Assembly (NCBI GenBank): GCA_027563935.2 | Contig: CM050450.1 | Span: 4,943,957 to 5,007,956, forward strand | Length of the DNA: 64,000 nt | Direction of reading: 5' to 3' | Origin: Costus lasius | Taxonomy: Eukaryota > Streptophyta > Magnoliopsida > Zingiberales > Costaceae | Part shown: positions 47,529 through 59,059 of the stretch, piece after piece | Layout of the letters: every line of letters begins with the position of its first letter | How positions within the stretch are numbered: position 1 is the stretch's first letter | Position numbers and translations under genes: made by a program | The notes under the pieces: model-generated | Told to the model about the DNA's origin: nothing | What the model saw: the letters and a program-made list of their open reading frames with translations, nothing else | Databases searched by the model: none

Positions 47529-50363
47529 TTTTGAAAAAAATAGAAGAAAAACACGAAGGATAGAAAACACTCTTGCAGAAGCTCCTTGCCGCCTAAAAAA
47601 TCTATTGCCGACGACTACCTATGCCAGCACACCTGATGGAGGATGGGTAGGAGAAGGTGGGGTTAAAGGGGTTGAGACGGGCACAAGTAAGAAAATCTCC
47701 CTAAGTAATAACAGTAGGATAATAGGAGATAAGCATGTCTAAGCACACAATTAATATGGTGGCAGGATCTTCTAGTTGTGCGTAAATATAAGTCCAATAC
47801 GCACTGTAAGACAAGAGCAATCACCTGCGTGTGCAAAAGCAAAGAAGGTGGGCCTTCTCTGAACTGGATCCGTTGTTGGGTCGCAGATGGGCCTTGTGGG
47901 CTGGATTAACTGTTGAGCTGACTACAGTTGATCTTGGACCAGGTCCAAGAAGGATATTTAATTATTATTTTGGTCGGCTAGTTGCCGACTTCTTCGACGT
48001 CGCCTTAATCCGAGTGGAAAGCAGGCGGGGAACAGCGGACTTGGCGGCTGGTCGGCAGAAGGCAACGGGCGGGTCGGTGGAAGCTGGAACTAGGGCGAGG
48101 TGGTGGGAGCAGGCCGGCGAAGAGGCAATGTCAATCCGCGGCGCAGGAGCGAACTTCGATCGACTCTTGCGTTTGACGGCGTTGTCGGCGCGACTCTGGG
48201 GCGTCGGCACAGAGGCTAACGAAGGCGGTTCAGTGAAGGGGCAGTGGGAGCGAATCAATGAGGAAAGATGGGTGTTGGACGGAAGAAGCAAGGGGGGGAT
48301 CACCGTTGCTGGTGACGATCACCTCGTCGGGGATGAAGATGGACTCTGGTGCTAACGCCGGGGATCGTCATCGATCTTGCTTTCGAGCGGAGGTGAAGGT
48401 GGGAACGAAGGAGATGGAGGCAAGCATAAGTGGAGGACGGAATTGATGGTGAGGCGTTGACGGTGGAAAGGGGAAGAAACGGTAGCGAAGGAAAGCGGAA
48501 GGGGAGATGTGGCGCGAGTATTGTGGCGTTGGGAGACTTATCGATTTAGAGGTGTTGGAGGCGTAGCGGAAGAACGGGCACTGCTGGCGAATGGAGGAGG
48601 CGGAGCTAGCGTTGGCGGATGGAGCGAGGAGGAGAAGTGCGTTGGCGAGGGAGGTGATGGAGGGGGCAAACACAATACAAGGATGCATTCAAACGACGTT
48701 TTGAGAAAATATTTTGTTTTATTTTTAGAGTAAAAACCGAAATTACTTCTAATGGGGTTGGAAAATATTTTTGTATTTTTATAACTAGAGAAAATCAGGA
48801 ACTAAGTTACTTTGAAACCACAAATTGAAATGACACTTAATCTATGAATTGAAATGACTAGAAGAAATGCTCACAGTGCGATCCTTGAGAATAGAAGGAT
48901 CATGACGTCCCGGTCTTCGACGGTCCTACTCTGATGGAATGAGTTGCTTCATTACAAACAAGCACAGACAAGCAACATCCGCACATTCAACGGATTCATA
49001 TTACAGATCAAGAACTAAGGGGGAGGTTAAGCCTCACAAATTCCCTTAACACTTTAACTAAGGAAGAGAGGAGGGAGAACAGGAGGGACACTTGCGCCAA
49101 GAGGATCTCTCAAGTCTTGCGCCAACCTTCAAAAACAACTTCAATTAGTGTAGGAAAGAGTTCAAAGCACAAACGAGAGGGGAGGTGAAAGAACTTAGCC
49201 GTTGGTTGCCTTCAAGGGATGAGTTCTTCATGATGCCGAAACTTGATGAAGCCTCTTTGTACACTTCTATCCCTTTGACGAGAACAAGGAACAAGGGTCC
49301 TTTGAATGTGCGCAAGTTGCTCTCAAGGAAGGCCTCAAGATTCGGTTATGATAGAATAGAGAAGAAGGGAAGGGAAAGGGCTTGGCCCTTTAGAAGAGGG
49401 GGAGGTAGAAAATTCTTAGGCGACACAAGCACCAATGCTAACACAATTTTTTTTCATCTGGGCAACTAATCGACAATAAGAAGAGGGGTTACAACTTATA
49501 GGCTCAACAAGCCATGGGCAAGGGTGACATTTCACCCTAGGCGCAATTACAAAGAGATGGAAGGAAAATTAATGCTCAATTAAAACATTTCCTTCTAGTA
49601 ATTTGAATTTTGAAATTCGAATTTCTTTCTTTGATAGAGCTTTCTTGTGACCGAATCCTCTTGGGCTCTTTTCCTTTTGTTGGTGTGATTCAAACGTTGG
49701 AGGGAGTCTTTTTGTGGATGAGTATTCGGTGGCTTCTTTCCAACTTAGGTGTGAACACAATTTTGGCTTTAATTCTCCCCCTTGATTTGTGGATCTTGCT
49801 AGAGGCGCATTGAAGACTTGGCACAAATGGCAAGAGGTGGGCTGGTTCTTCCTTACATTCGAATTCTCCTCCAAAGGTGGCGCCTTGGGCTGATTTGGGA
49901 GGTGGAGCTTCATTTAATATAAGCTCCTTCAACTTGAAGTCTCTAGTTAAGGTGTTGAAGTGCTTCTTTCCATAATTGGAGCTCCACTTGAGTGGCTTAG
50001 CTTGAGCTTCTTTAGCTTCCTCTTCAGCTGGGCTTTAACCTGCCCAATTATTGACACAAAAACCAGTAGACTATTCTAGAAGGTAATGCATGACCTAATA
50101 AGGAAACTACAAGGTGCACTAAAGCTTATTCAAAGCAAATTGCAAATAAGGAAAGTGCAAATAAGGAAAGAAGGGTGACCTAGGAGGAAAGGCCATATCT
50201 GATGGGCTTCCTCCTAACCCTACCAGACCTTCTAAGGGTAGGGTTGGCCTCTCCATCAGTAGGCAATCTAATGGAATATGGGGAAGGCAATGGTGACAGG
50301 CGAAGATTGGAGAAGGAGGCGAACCGACAAGAAGACGTTGGAACAGGTGAAAGCACAGGGAAG
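46011..50363. other. Intergenic region downstream of TBCCD1
   Basis: TBCCD1 3' UTR, AT-rich sequence to about 47450, a TA microsatellite, a GC-rich stretch (47830-48700) with overlapping open frames on both strands, then mixed sequence up to the hAT element. None of the frames, including 47831-48355, shows a protein family. The abrupt composition changes suggest transposon fragments, but no ends were found. Confidence 0.45.
47458..47526. repeat. (TA)n microsatellite
   Basis: About 34 uninterrupted AT dinucleotides. Its length is likely to be variable and prone to assembly error. Confidence 0.95.
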
Positions 50364-53300
50364 TAGAGGTGGCCAACGGGCCCCGTTGACCAAGTCAACG
50401 TGCCGCGGGCGGCCCGTGGCCCGACTCGGGTCGGGCTGGGCCGAGGCCTCTCGGACCATGGGCCGGGCCGGGCCGAGCACGGCACGGGTATTTGGGCGGT
50501 AACGGTCAGAATTTTCGAATTGAGCATGCGTTTTTACCCAAATACCCCCATAACGGTTTCAAAAAATTTAAAAGTTAGGGATATAATTATCTTTATGTTA
50601 TAAAATTACCATTTTAGCCTCTTTTAATAATTAAAAATAGGGGATAAATATGTAAATTTACACTCAATTCATCCATATAAATTGACCCCCCAACCCTTTC
50701 ATTTCTTCACACAAGTTTCCGATTAACTTTGGATTAATTTCTCATTCTCTCTTAATACTCTCTTAATCTCTTTTCTAAGTCTTCAGTTTCAATTAGCCAT
50801 CAAGATTTCAAAGCTCCCTCGGTCTAGTCACGTGGAGAAGATCAAGTAAGTAGTAAATTAATTTACTTTTAGTCTTTTATAATGTAATTGTACTTAAATT
50901 TAAACTGTTCTAATATAATTTTTTTTCATAATTATGTTTAAGTTAAGGTTGTTGAAGGCTGAAACCTCAACTTCTTAGTTCTTACTAAGCGATCTTCAAA
51001 CACGTGATAAGGTAATTTTTTTATGTATAATTTATTATTAGTAAGTATTTAATCTAGTTTTATAAATTTTTTTGGCTAACTTTTAATATTATATGTAGAA
51101 TTAATGACAGGATTTAACAATACATGGGATCTTTTGCCATGGGAGCTTGAGGCATTAGAGCAGGAGCTAATGGGGACAACTGACCCCGTTATGCCACCCG
51201 ATCAAGATGCCAACCCTCCGCCTTACGACCCAAATCAACAACAGCAAGATCATGTTGAATTTGAGCCTACTAACACTATGCAGGGAGAGGAGGGATGCAG
51301 TGCAAACCCTCACGAGTCTACTGTGTCGGGCTCAAGAAAACGCATGAGCGACGTTTGGAAGAGCTTCGATGTGGTGATGATTAACGGCGAAGAAAGAGCC
51401 AGCTGCAAGAAGTGCAGAAAAGTCATGACTTGCAAATCATCGGGTGGAACTGGTCATTTGGCTCGCCACATCAAAAGCCATCAAACTCAAATCGATCATG
51501 CACAGGCTAATCTCAATCTTTCCTCTAGTTCTTTTGAAGTTTTTAATTATTTTACTGAAGTTCTTAGAAAAGAATTAGCTAAATTTATTGTTTGGGATGA
51601 ACAACCATTTTCTTTAACAGAAAATTATAAATTTAAAAAATTTATACATAAATCACTACAACCTAAATATAAAAAAGTAAGTAGACAAACCATGCGTAGG
51701 GATGCTATAAAAAATTTTTCTGAATATAAAACTAATCTTTTACAAGCTTTAATTACATTAACTTCTTGTATTTCTTTAATATCTGATATTTGGACCAGTA
51801 ATCATTCTGATCAGTCATACATGTGTATTACGGCACATTGGATAGATAGTGAATTTTTTATACAAAAAAGAATTATTGCATTTAAAATTTTTAAATATCT
51901 TCATACTGCAAATGCTATAGTTAGACAATTTCATAGCATTTTATATTCATATAATATAATTAATAAAAAATTTTCAATTAGTTTTGATAATGCAAGTAAT
52001 AATGATAGTGCAATTGATAAATTAAAAAGATTGTTAAATCCAATATTTAATGGTGCTTTTTTTCATATACGATGTGCATGTCATATTCTAAACTTATGTG
52101 TTCAAGATGGAATAAGAGAAGTAGATGAACATGTAACTAAATTAAGAAATGCTATTAGATTTGTTACTTCTTCTACTTCTAGAAATCAAGATTTTAGACA
52201 AATATGTAAATCTTATGGTTTGTCATATAAAAAATTTAAACTTGATATTAAAACACGATGGAATTCTACTTATGATATGCTAACAACATGTTTTCCATTT
52301 AAGGATCCTCTTACATTATTTTATAATGAAAGAATGTCGGATGGAAATATTGAAGAAAATGATTGGGATAAAGCAAAGTTATTACATAATATTTTAGAAA
52401 TTTTTTATAATGCTTCTGGTGTTTATTATCCTACATCATGTTTAATTTTAGAACATTTAGTTTTAATTAGTGAAATTTTTTCTCAATATAGACATGATGA
52501 AAATGTTTTTCAAGTAATTTTTAAAATAGAAATAAAATTTAAAAAATATTGGAAAAATATATCTCCTTTATATTGTTTAGCTTCAATTATGGATCCTAGA
52601 TTAAAATTAGAAGGTGTTCATATTTTATTAGATAAATATTATAAAAATATGGAACTTAAAGGAGTAGATGAGAAAAAAAATAAAGTTTCTACTTTATTAG
52701 ATGAAATGTATAATGTTTATAATTTAAAATTTGAAAATACAATGAATCCAACATCCTCTCAAACTAATGTATCTACTAGTAGTAAAAATATTACAGGAAG
52801 AATACGCTCAATTTTAAATAGAAAAGGAACATCAATAAGTCGATCTAGTAATTTTAATGAATTAACATTTTTTTTAGAAAATAATCATACATCTTTACTC
52901 ACAGAAGAACAAATAGATAATTTTGATATTTTATCATGGTAGAGATCACAAGGAAAATCATATCCTGTGGTTTCTGCCATGGCACGTGATCTACTAACTC
53001 CTCCGGTGTCTACAATAGCATCGGAGTCTTGTTTTAATGCAGGCGGCAGGGTGCTAGACGAGAAGTGAAACCGAATGAACGAAGAAAGCGTGGAAATGTG
53101 TATTTGTCTTAAAGATTGGCTAGATGTTGAAGATCGTCTTCAAGATAAAGGTGGTCATTCAACTTCATCGGATGATGATGAACAAAGTCTTGGAAGTGCA
53201 AGCGGAAGCAACAATGGATAAACATTGTAATAAATAATTATAAAAAAAGTTGTAAAAAGAGTTGTAAAAAGATAACTACGTAGACCTGATTCCACCTTTG

Positions 53301-53843
53301 AGTGGGGTACGTAGGCAACCTGTAATGAGTCCGGTCTAAAATATATAAAATTTTAACATTTTTTCAAAAATTTATGCAATATACATTCTCAATTTCTCAA
53401 TTTTTTTTATTTTTTCATATTTTATATATTTTAATTAAGTAATAATTTACTTATTAAATTAATTTATTTTAATTAAAATTTATTTTTTTTAAATTTGGTA
53501 TGCGGGCCAAAGTTAGCCCGTGGGCCAAATTTAGCCCATGGGCCACAATCGGGCCGGGCCAAACACGGCCTGAGTTCATCATTTGGCCCGTTGGGCCGCA
53601 TTCGGTCCACGTGTCGAAGCCAGCCCGCGGGCCGTGCCTGGCCCGCGTGCCGGATCTGTGCCCACTCTCCGGCGGAACCGTGCCTGGGCCGGCACGCATA
53701 ATCGGGCTGCGAGCCATGCCGGGCCCAGCATTTTTCCCGCCGTGCCGTGCCAGGCACGACACGATTTGAAACGGGCCGTGCTTGGCACGGCCCGCCAGGA
53801 ACCGGGCCGAGGCGGGCCCGGGCACAGCCCATGGCCACCTCTA
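50364..53843 (+). mobile_element. hAT-superfamily DNA transposon, structurally near complete
   Basis: Terminal inverted repeats: TAGAGGTGGCCAACGGGC at the left and, inverted, TAGAGGTGGCCATGGGC at the right. Flanking 8-bp sequences CAGGGAAG (50356-50363) and CAGGAAAG (53844-53851) differ at one base and form the 8-bp target duplication of hAT elements. Both subterminal regions are rich in GGCCCG/CGGGCC motifs (about 50370-50490 and 53500-53840), the usual place for transposase binding sites. Between them lies one transposase gene, now broken. Size 3.48 kb. The element inserted into a segment whose own identity is unclear. Confidence 0.92.
51104..53221 (+). pseudogene. hAT transposase with BED zinc finger, two premature stops
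   Basis: The open part (51104-52942, 612 residues) has an acidic/Gln-rich N-terminus and a BED zinc finger near residues 83-126 (Cys101, Cys104, His122, His126). The catalytic hAT core follows (LISDIWTSNHSDQSYMCIT, FSISFDNASNN, HIRCACHILNLCVQDG, TRWNSTYDML). A TAG at 52940-52942 follows a Trp codon where relatives commonly have a second Trp. The same frame then continues through the hAT dimerisation region (YPVVSAMARDLLTPPVSTIA, ASESCFN, GGRVLDEK) to a TGA at 53066-53068, and beyond it to a TAA at 53219-53221. Both stops are single-base changes from likely sense codons. The second part of the gene is far more AT-rich than the first. The element is therefore probably non-autonomous now. Confidence 0.9.
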
Positions 53844-55560
53844 CAGGAAAGTGGGGAGGGCGATGGTGCCGGACTGAAGATGACGATAGAAGGAGAGGAA
53901 TCCGATGCGATGGGTTCAGGCGAGGGTGAAGATGAAGCATAGAGAGGAGAACGAATAGAGAAGAAGTACATAGAACCACACTTAACTCAAAATAACACAA
54001 ATTTCAATTCATTCCATTCGACCCCCGTTACATTAGGACGGAGACCTATATAAAGTAACTTGGACAGATCAAATCGTGACACATGTCTGGAATCAGTTCA
54101 TCCAATTATAACAAAATATTTAATGTGTCATAATGTCAAAACCATGGAAAGACGTTGTAGGCTCATCGTACCTGTCTCTTCATTATAATAATTGCAGACT
54201 TCATCAAAATTTGTGTAGAATTAATATTGACATTAATACTAATTTGCTGCATGGAGCCTTGCTAATATCCTTCTAGATCATCCGATTGAGTTCGGATCCT
54301 CATCAACACCCCTCCCCCCATCCTTATCCTCATCGATGCACGCGACGGAAGGGAAGAGGGTCACACCCTCGGGGAGGAACGCACCTGGAGCTAGGAAAAA
54401 GCCCCCGTCTCCCGGCGTCGATCTCCTCCCCTTCGGCCGAGTGCAACCCAAGGTTGACTTCTTTTTCGTCCTTTCAACTTAATTCTTCCGCACTTCATTT
54501 TCTTTCTCTGTTTTTCCCACCCTCGTGGAGCCGTCATCCCCTTTTCACGCCGACATGGGCAGGGATAATGTACTTACAAGAGCTCCGCTATGCATTGCGT
54601 TAAATATAGCTGATATTAGGCGATCGCTTAAAGAATAACGGAGTATATGTATCACCACATATGCTAGAGCTCTGTGTTACCCACCCCAACAATCTTTGTA
54701 TTGATTCTGACTTGACATCAGAATCAACAGTGAAGCAGGAAAGAAGAACACTTGGATCCCCCCGCTCCTCCTGCGGATCACAAGGCCGACGCAAGTGGTC
54801 GCCTCATCCGCGTCCACCAGCAACCCGACACCATGAACTCAAGGACATCCGAGAGCATATCGAGCGGAAAAGGGCAGAAATGAAGTTGTCACCTCGACGA
54901 GGGCGGGGCAGACGGCGGCTGCGTACTCTTGCTGGAAAACATGGACGAGGCAGCACGACGCCGGTAGGTCGCCACGGCCTTGAGTTAGATGCTTCGATCA
55001 TTTGAAGATAGACGGGTGATCCAGGAAGGTGGCTAATACTTCGCTTCCATGGCCACACAAGCAAACCCGCCTACATTCGGTTAACGGCTAGGGATGAGAT
55101 CGCTAGACATGAACCTGGGGTTTGGAATCGGAAAGGGTGAAGGGAAAGCCACCAATGAAGAGCATCGTTGTTCTCCGCCTCACCCATCTTCTCCTTTCAT
55201 TTGCTACTCTTGCATCTGGCAACAACGATTTGAAATCAGGGTGAGGAAAACACGATGAAAAACTTTTAAAAAATAGAAATAAATTGTTGAATAAAGTTCC
55301 TTTTTCCCGATCGCTTCCGTCTTGCCAATTAATGCGACAAAAAAAGAATCCCCATCCAAATTGAGAAAGAGCTGAGGAAGATCTCCACCAGATTCTTTGT
55401 ATTAACAATTAGTAACACAAATATAACAAAAATTAGCATAATGTCGAGGACAAAACGAAATCTCAAATCCAATTACAACAAAAATAAAAAGTAAAGCACA
55501 ATCGAGAAGATCCCAGCTGAAGCGGATCCAAAACCCTAATGGGTCGGTAACCAGGCCGGC
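53844..55560. other. Region between the hAT element and the LEA gene
   Basis: Contains two short frames I cannot assign (54286-54603 and 54661-55005); the second is Arg-rich (RRGRGRRRLRTL) with a KDIREHIERKRAEMK helix-like segment. Neither is supported by splice context or family resemblance. The rest is mixed sequence, and LEA 3' flanking DNA lies at the right end. Confidence 0.4.
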
Positions 55561-55944
55561 CTAACGCTGTCTGAGAAACGGATCGTGAATCACTGAGGGC
55601 ATCGCCGCCCCGGACGGCCCGCGATCGCTGATGGGGTAGAATCCGGTGTCGGCGGCGTTGCCACAGGCGCGCGCGGCCGCGTTGGTTTCCACCTCCTCAG
55701 CCTTGTTCGACTCTGCCTCCCAGAACTTCTCCTGCTTCCGCTCCTCCACCATATCCTTATCCACCGGCGAGTGCACAGACAATTTCTCCACCTGGAACAA
55801 GTAATCAATGACGAGCAGACTAATGTAAAATAACTGAGATGAGTAGGCACGCAAGCAAATTGGACTGGACTCTGGCCTGGTCATGTCCATTCCGGCCGTG
55901 GCCGAGGCGGCGACGTTAGCGGCCGTCTCCTTCGCGGAGGGCAT
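55561..55944 (-). CDS. Late embryogenesis abundant protein, group 4 (LEA_1 family), irregular gene structure
   Basis: LEA group 4 proteins are small, disordered, hydrophilic proteins made in maturing seeds and under water stress. The N-terminus MPSAKETAANVAASATAG and the later VEKLSVHSPVDKDMVEERKQ, with an Ala-rich stretch and Gly/Pro C-terminus, fit LEA_1. Relatives normally have an intron between these blocks. Here the intervening stretch (about 55873-55792) reads through as hydrophobic residues (LFYISLLVIDYLF), alien to a LEA protein. It ends in a good acceptor (TTGTTCCAG) at 55792. No GT donor keeps the frame: the expected junction reads AGAGTCCAGTCC, as though one G of CAG|GT and one A of the preceding codons were missing. 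The gene is either slightly damaged or spliced unusually. The family call is solid; the product length is not. Confidence 0.75.
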   Translation of the reverse strand: MPSAKETAANVAASATAGMDMTRPESSPICLRAYSSQLFYISLLVIDYLFQVEKLSVHSPVDKDMVEERKQEKFWEAESNKAEEVETNAAARACGNAADTGFYPISDRGPSGAAMPSVIHDPFLRQR

Positions 55945-56108
55945 GGCTTGCTTACCCGCTTGTATCGTCTAGTTTGAAGGAGTTACGTTTCGTTCGACGC
56001 CAATGAATCTACACGATGCATTACTTGCCTTTGGCAAACAAAAAAAACACATCTACACGATGTCGCAAGGAAATAAGATTGAGAGCGGGCGGAAGTTTAT
56101 TAAACTGG

Positions 56109-56116
56109 CACGTGGC
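56109..56116 (-). promoter_or_regulatory. G-box/ABRE upstream of the LEA gene
   Basis: CACGTGGC, the classical abscisic-acid response element with a G-box core, lies 165 bp upstream of the LEA start codon. A TATA-like TTTAATAAAC (reverse strand, about 56099-56090) lies between them. This is the expected arrangement for an ABA-responsive LEA promoter. It also lies about 95 bp upstream of the tRNA gene on the other strand, which uses an internal promoter. Confidence 0.65.
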
Positions 56117-56209
56117 AAGTCGCGGCGCAGGGAGGAGCTCGTTTGCGCGTGGACGCAGACATGGTACTTTAAACTTCGGTAGGAAGATATTGAAGATACC
56201 TTTCACAAA

Positions 56210-56281
56210 GGTTCCATGGTCTAGTGGTGAGGACATTGGACTCTGAATCCAGTAACCCGAGTTCAAATCTCGGTGGAACCT
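56210..56281 (+). tRNA. tRNA-Gln (anticodon CUG)
   Basis: A 72-nt cloverleaf. Acceptor GGTTCCA pairs with TGGAACC, and the discriminator is T. The D-arm region is TGGTCTAGTGGTGAGGAC (A box). The anticodon stem TTGGA/TCCAG contains one T-G pair, with loop CTCTGAA and anticodon CTG at 56243-56245. The T-arm CCGAGTTCAAATCTCGG contains the B box. There is no encoded CCA and no intron, as in plant nuclear genes. It reads CAG codons. Confidence 0.96.
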
Positions 56282-56322
56282 TCTTTATTTTATCTGTTAA
56301 AATTTTTTCTCAAACAATTTTC

Positions 56323-56630
56323 TTAACATATTATATATGATCTTAATATCATTTTCTGCATTTATAATTGATTTTTATATTAACTTATAAGCTTGACATC
56401 TTAATAAAAATTTCTTTATTAAAGCCGCAGGATTAACATATTATATGTGAACTTAATATCATTTTCTGCATTTATAATTAATTTTTATATTAACTAAAGA
56501 GCTTGAGATCCAAAAAAAATTTTCTTTATTAAAGCGACAAGATTAACATATTATATGCATTTATAATTGATTTTTATATTAACTAATGCGCTTGAGATCC
56601 TAATAAAATTTCTTCATTAGAGCCACAGGA
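56323..56630. repeat. Three-copy tandem repeat, unit about 110 bp, downstream of the tRNA
   Basis: Units start near 56323, 56432 and 56542. Shared blocks are TTAACATATTATAT, GCATTTATAATTGATTTTTA, TTTATATTAACT, GCTTGA and TTTCTTTATTAAAGC. The third unit lacks about 22 bp containing the TTAATATCATTTTCT part. Very AT-rich. Confidence 0.85.
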
Positions 56631-59059
56631 TTAAGATGTTTCAATAGAAAACAAGAGATGATAATAGCAAAGAATTTCTGTCCGCCAGTGCCTTGTTAGC
56701 TACAGAAAAGTTGGAAGAAAAAAAATATTACAATTTACGAGTGTCAATTCAATGTAATACACGATTAACTAATATATTAAGAGGTTACATTTCCATTATT
56801 ATAAAATGTCATTTCAATTTACTTATTGAGAAGTTTTGGTGAATGAGATGTTTAAACCTCAAACAAAAATCTTTTTTCTCGTGTGGAGAAACATAAAAAA
56901 AGCCCATGTGCTCCATTTTTTCTCATTTATAATTCAACCATTGAAATATAAAATCTTTTTGTTGTAATATTGTTTGTTTTATTGCTCAACAAAGAATGGT
57001 TTTGCACCAAATAAATTTCCGACAAAGTACGATAAAACACTTTCAAAATTTGTGACCAAAGATCGAGGGAGAACTTGTAACAAAAACTTGTGAAAAAGAG
57101 AGATTCCAATACAATAAACACCGTGCCTATACAAAAAGCATGCATTTCTTCTTCTGGGCGAGTACTGTTGTTATGCAATGTTATGAAGCGTGGCAGTTGG
57201 CTCAAGGATTTAAACCAGCACCGAGCCAATCCATATGACGGGTCAAACAATAAAATATGCCAATGAAATCCAACACAGCAACTTTTACTAAAATATTCGT
57301 CGCCACAAGAACCACCCAGAAAACTACGTAGATGCTTGATGATTGATGAACATTCGTGTGAGCATGGTTCAACAATTCTCAGTCCAGCAGGCTACAGTAG
57401 ACAGTCCAAGAATTCACCTGAATATTATGATCGATTGGATAGAGCCATCAACAAATCCAAAACGAAAAGTATATCGGGTAAAATTATACTAACATTATAT
57501 TTTTATGGTAGGGAGAAACGTACCTTTTAGCTAAATTTCATAATATATATACTAGATATTATTTACAAAATGTATATTCTTCATTAATTTTAGTAAAAAT
57601 AGTTGTCCACTCTATGGGTCGGGATCCACCACGGGAGCCTTCCAGGAAGGTATCAGGTGCTCCGAAAATTCAAGTGTTTGTGATAAATGTAAAGAAATTT
57701 ACAGGCAGAAGCGAGTATTTACATCCGTTTATGTCATCAGGAGCAAAGTAGAATCAACTGCAGACACATTAAGAAAATAGGGTTAGCTTCTCAATTTAAT
57801 TAAATAACATAGAAAAGAAAAAAATATTCAACAGATTCAAAATCAAAAAGACGAGCTTTACATTGGTGAAGGAAAAAAAAAAAGAACGTTTGCATCCAAC
57901 CGAGTGAAAATCTAATGAAATAATTCTTCATAAGGGATATAATGAGAAATTCTTTATCTACGTAACACAGATTTTGAGTACCAACCTACACCAAACACAT
58001 CACTGCACATATAAATACTGAAACCGATAGCCAAAAAATAAAAAAATTATTACTGATACTGACACTAAATTTACTAAACTGAATGTATCAATTTTGTCGG
58101 TAAATTCAATTTCTACCGAACTGATGCTCACCCCAATCTAGACCTAATTAATGGTGTATTGGAATATCAAATCAAAAATTTAGCCACATTATATGAATAT
58201 CAAGTGAGCCGCTCACTGCAATTTCCATCTGTTTTCTATGATCTTAGTAGTTAGTGGTTAATGCCATGAGCATCTGGCTAAGAGAGAAAGTGAAGTCATA
58301 ACAAATGCCATAAATTAGGTGAATTGGTGATGGGGGAATGGCGCATTCGATTAGACGTGCACATAGTTTGACTATACCACTCAGTTTTTAATAATTAAAT
58401 AACTTATGCAGGTACCAATTAACAGTTCCCTTTCACCAATATGCCGTCGTGGACTAATCATCCGCATGAAATAGAACTGTTTCATGGTTTTTAGTTTAGG
58501 AGTATTCTGTGGCAAATCTTTCTTACTGGTAATATATTGTTTTATGGTTCTTGTGGATTAGATTTAGGTCTAGGGTATTCTTGTGATGGACACAGTATTT
58601 CGTGCGCCTTTAGTAAAGACTGAATACCAAAAGGTTGCCTTCTCTCCTAAGTTCTTGTTGGCTCTCTTTTGGAAACCTCAAAGCTAGTTTTGAGGCAGGC
58701 TTTAGGAATTGAAGAATATTTCTCAAAGACCATCGACACTCATCTAGACAATAATTAAAGTTTGAAAGGTTTGGAAGTCACGGATTGAGGATTGTCTTGT
58801 AGCAACTACTAATCCAATGTGCAAGAGAGTATCAAACAGTGTTTGTTACTGAGTGTATAAAATACATAAACGGCATAATGACAATAATTATGGTAATGCG
58901 CATAATAGATATTGACAATAATTATGGTAATGCGCATCATGTTAGGTTAATTTTGGCATAAATATCACATGCATGTGTAATCAAATAATTGTAATGTAAC
59001 ATGCATGCATAAAAAATTTAATTTTGCATAAATTATAATTCATGATGGTAGGATAGTGC
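56631..59059. other. AT-rich region without recognisable genes
   Basis: No family-like frames. A short duplication of GACAATAATTATGGTAATGCGCAT occurs at about 58880-58937. The right end passes into LTR sequence of the copia relic. Confidence 0.45.

Noticed and set aside
47831..48355. 174-codon frame at 47.8 kb
   Set aside because: No recognisable domain, overlapping open frames on the other strand, and likely transposon-derived GC-rich DNA.
54661..55005. Arg-rich 114-codon frame
   Set aside because: It starts with ATG but has no recognisable family or supporting splice sites; left as unassigned intergenic sequence.
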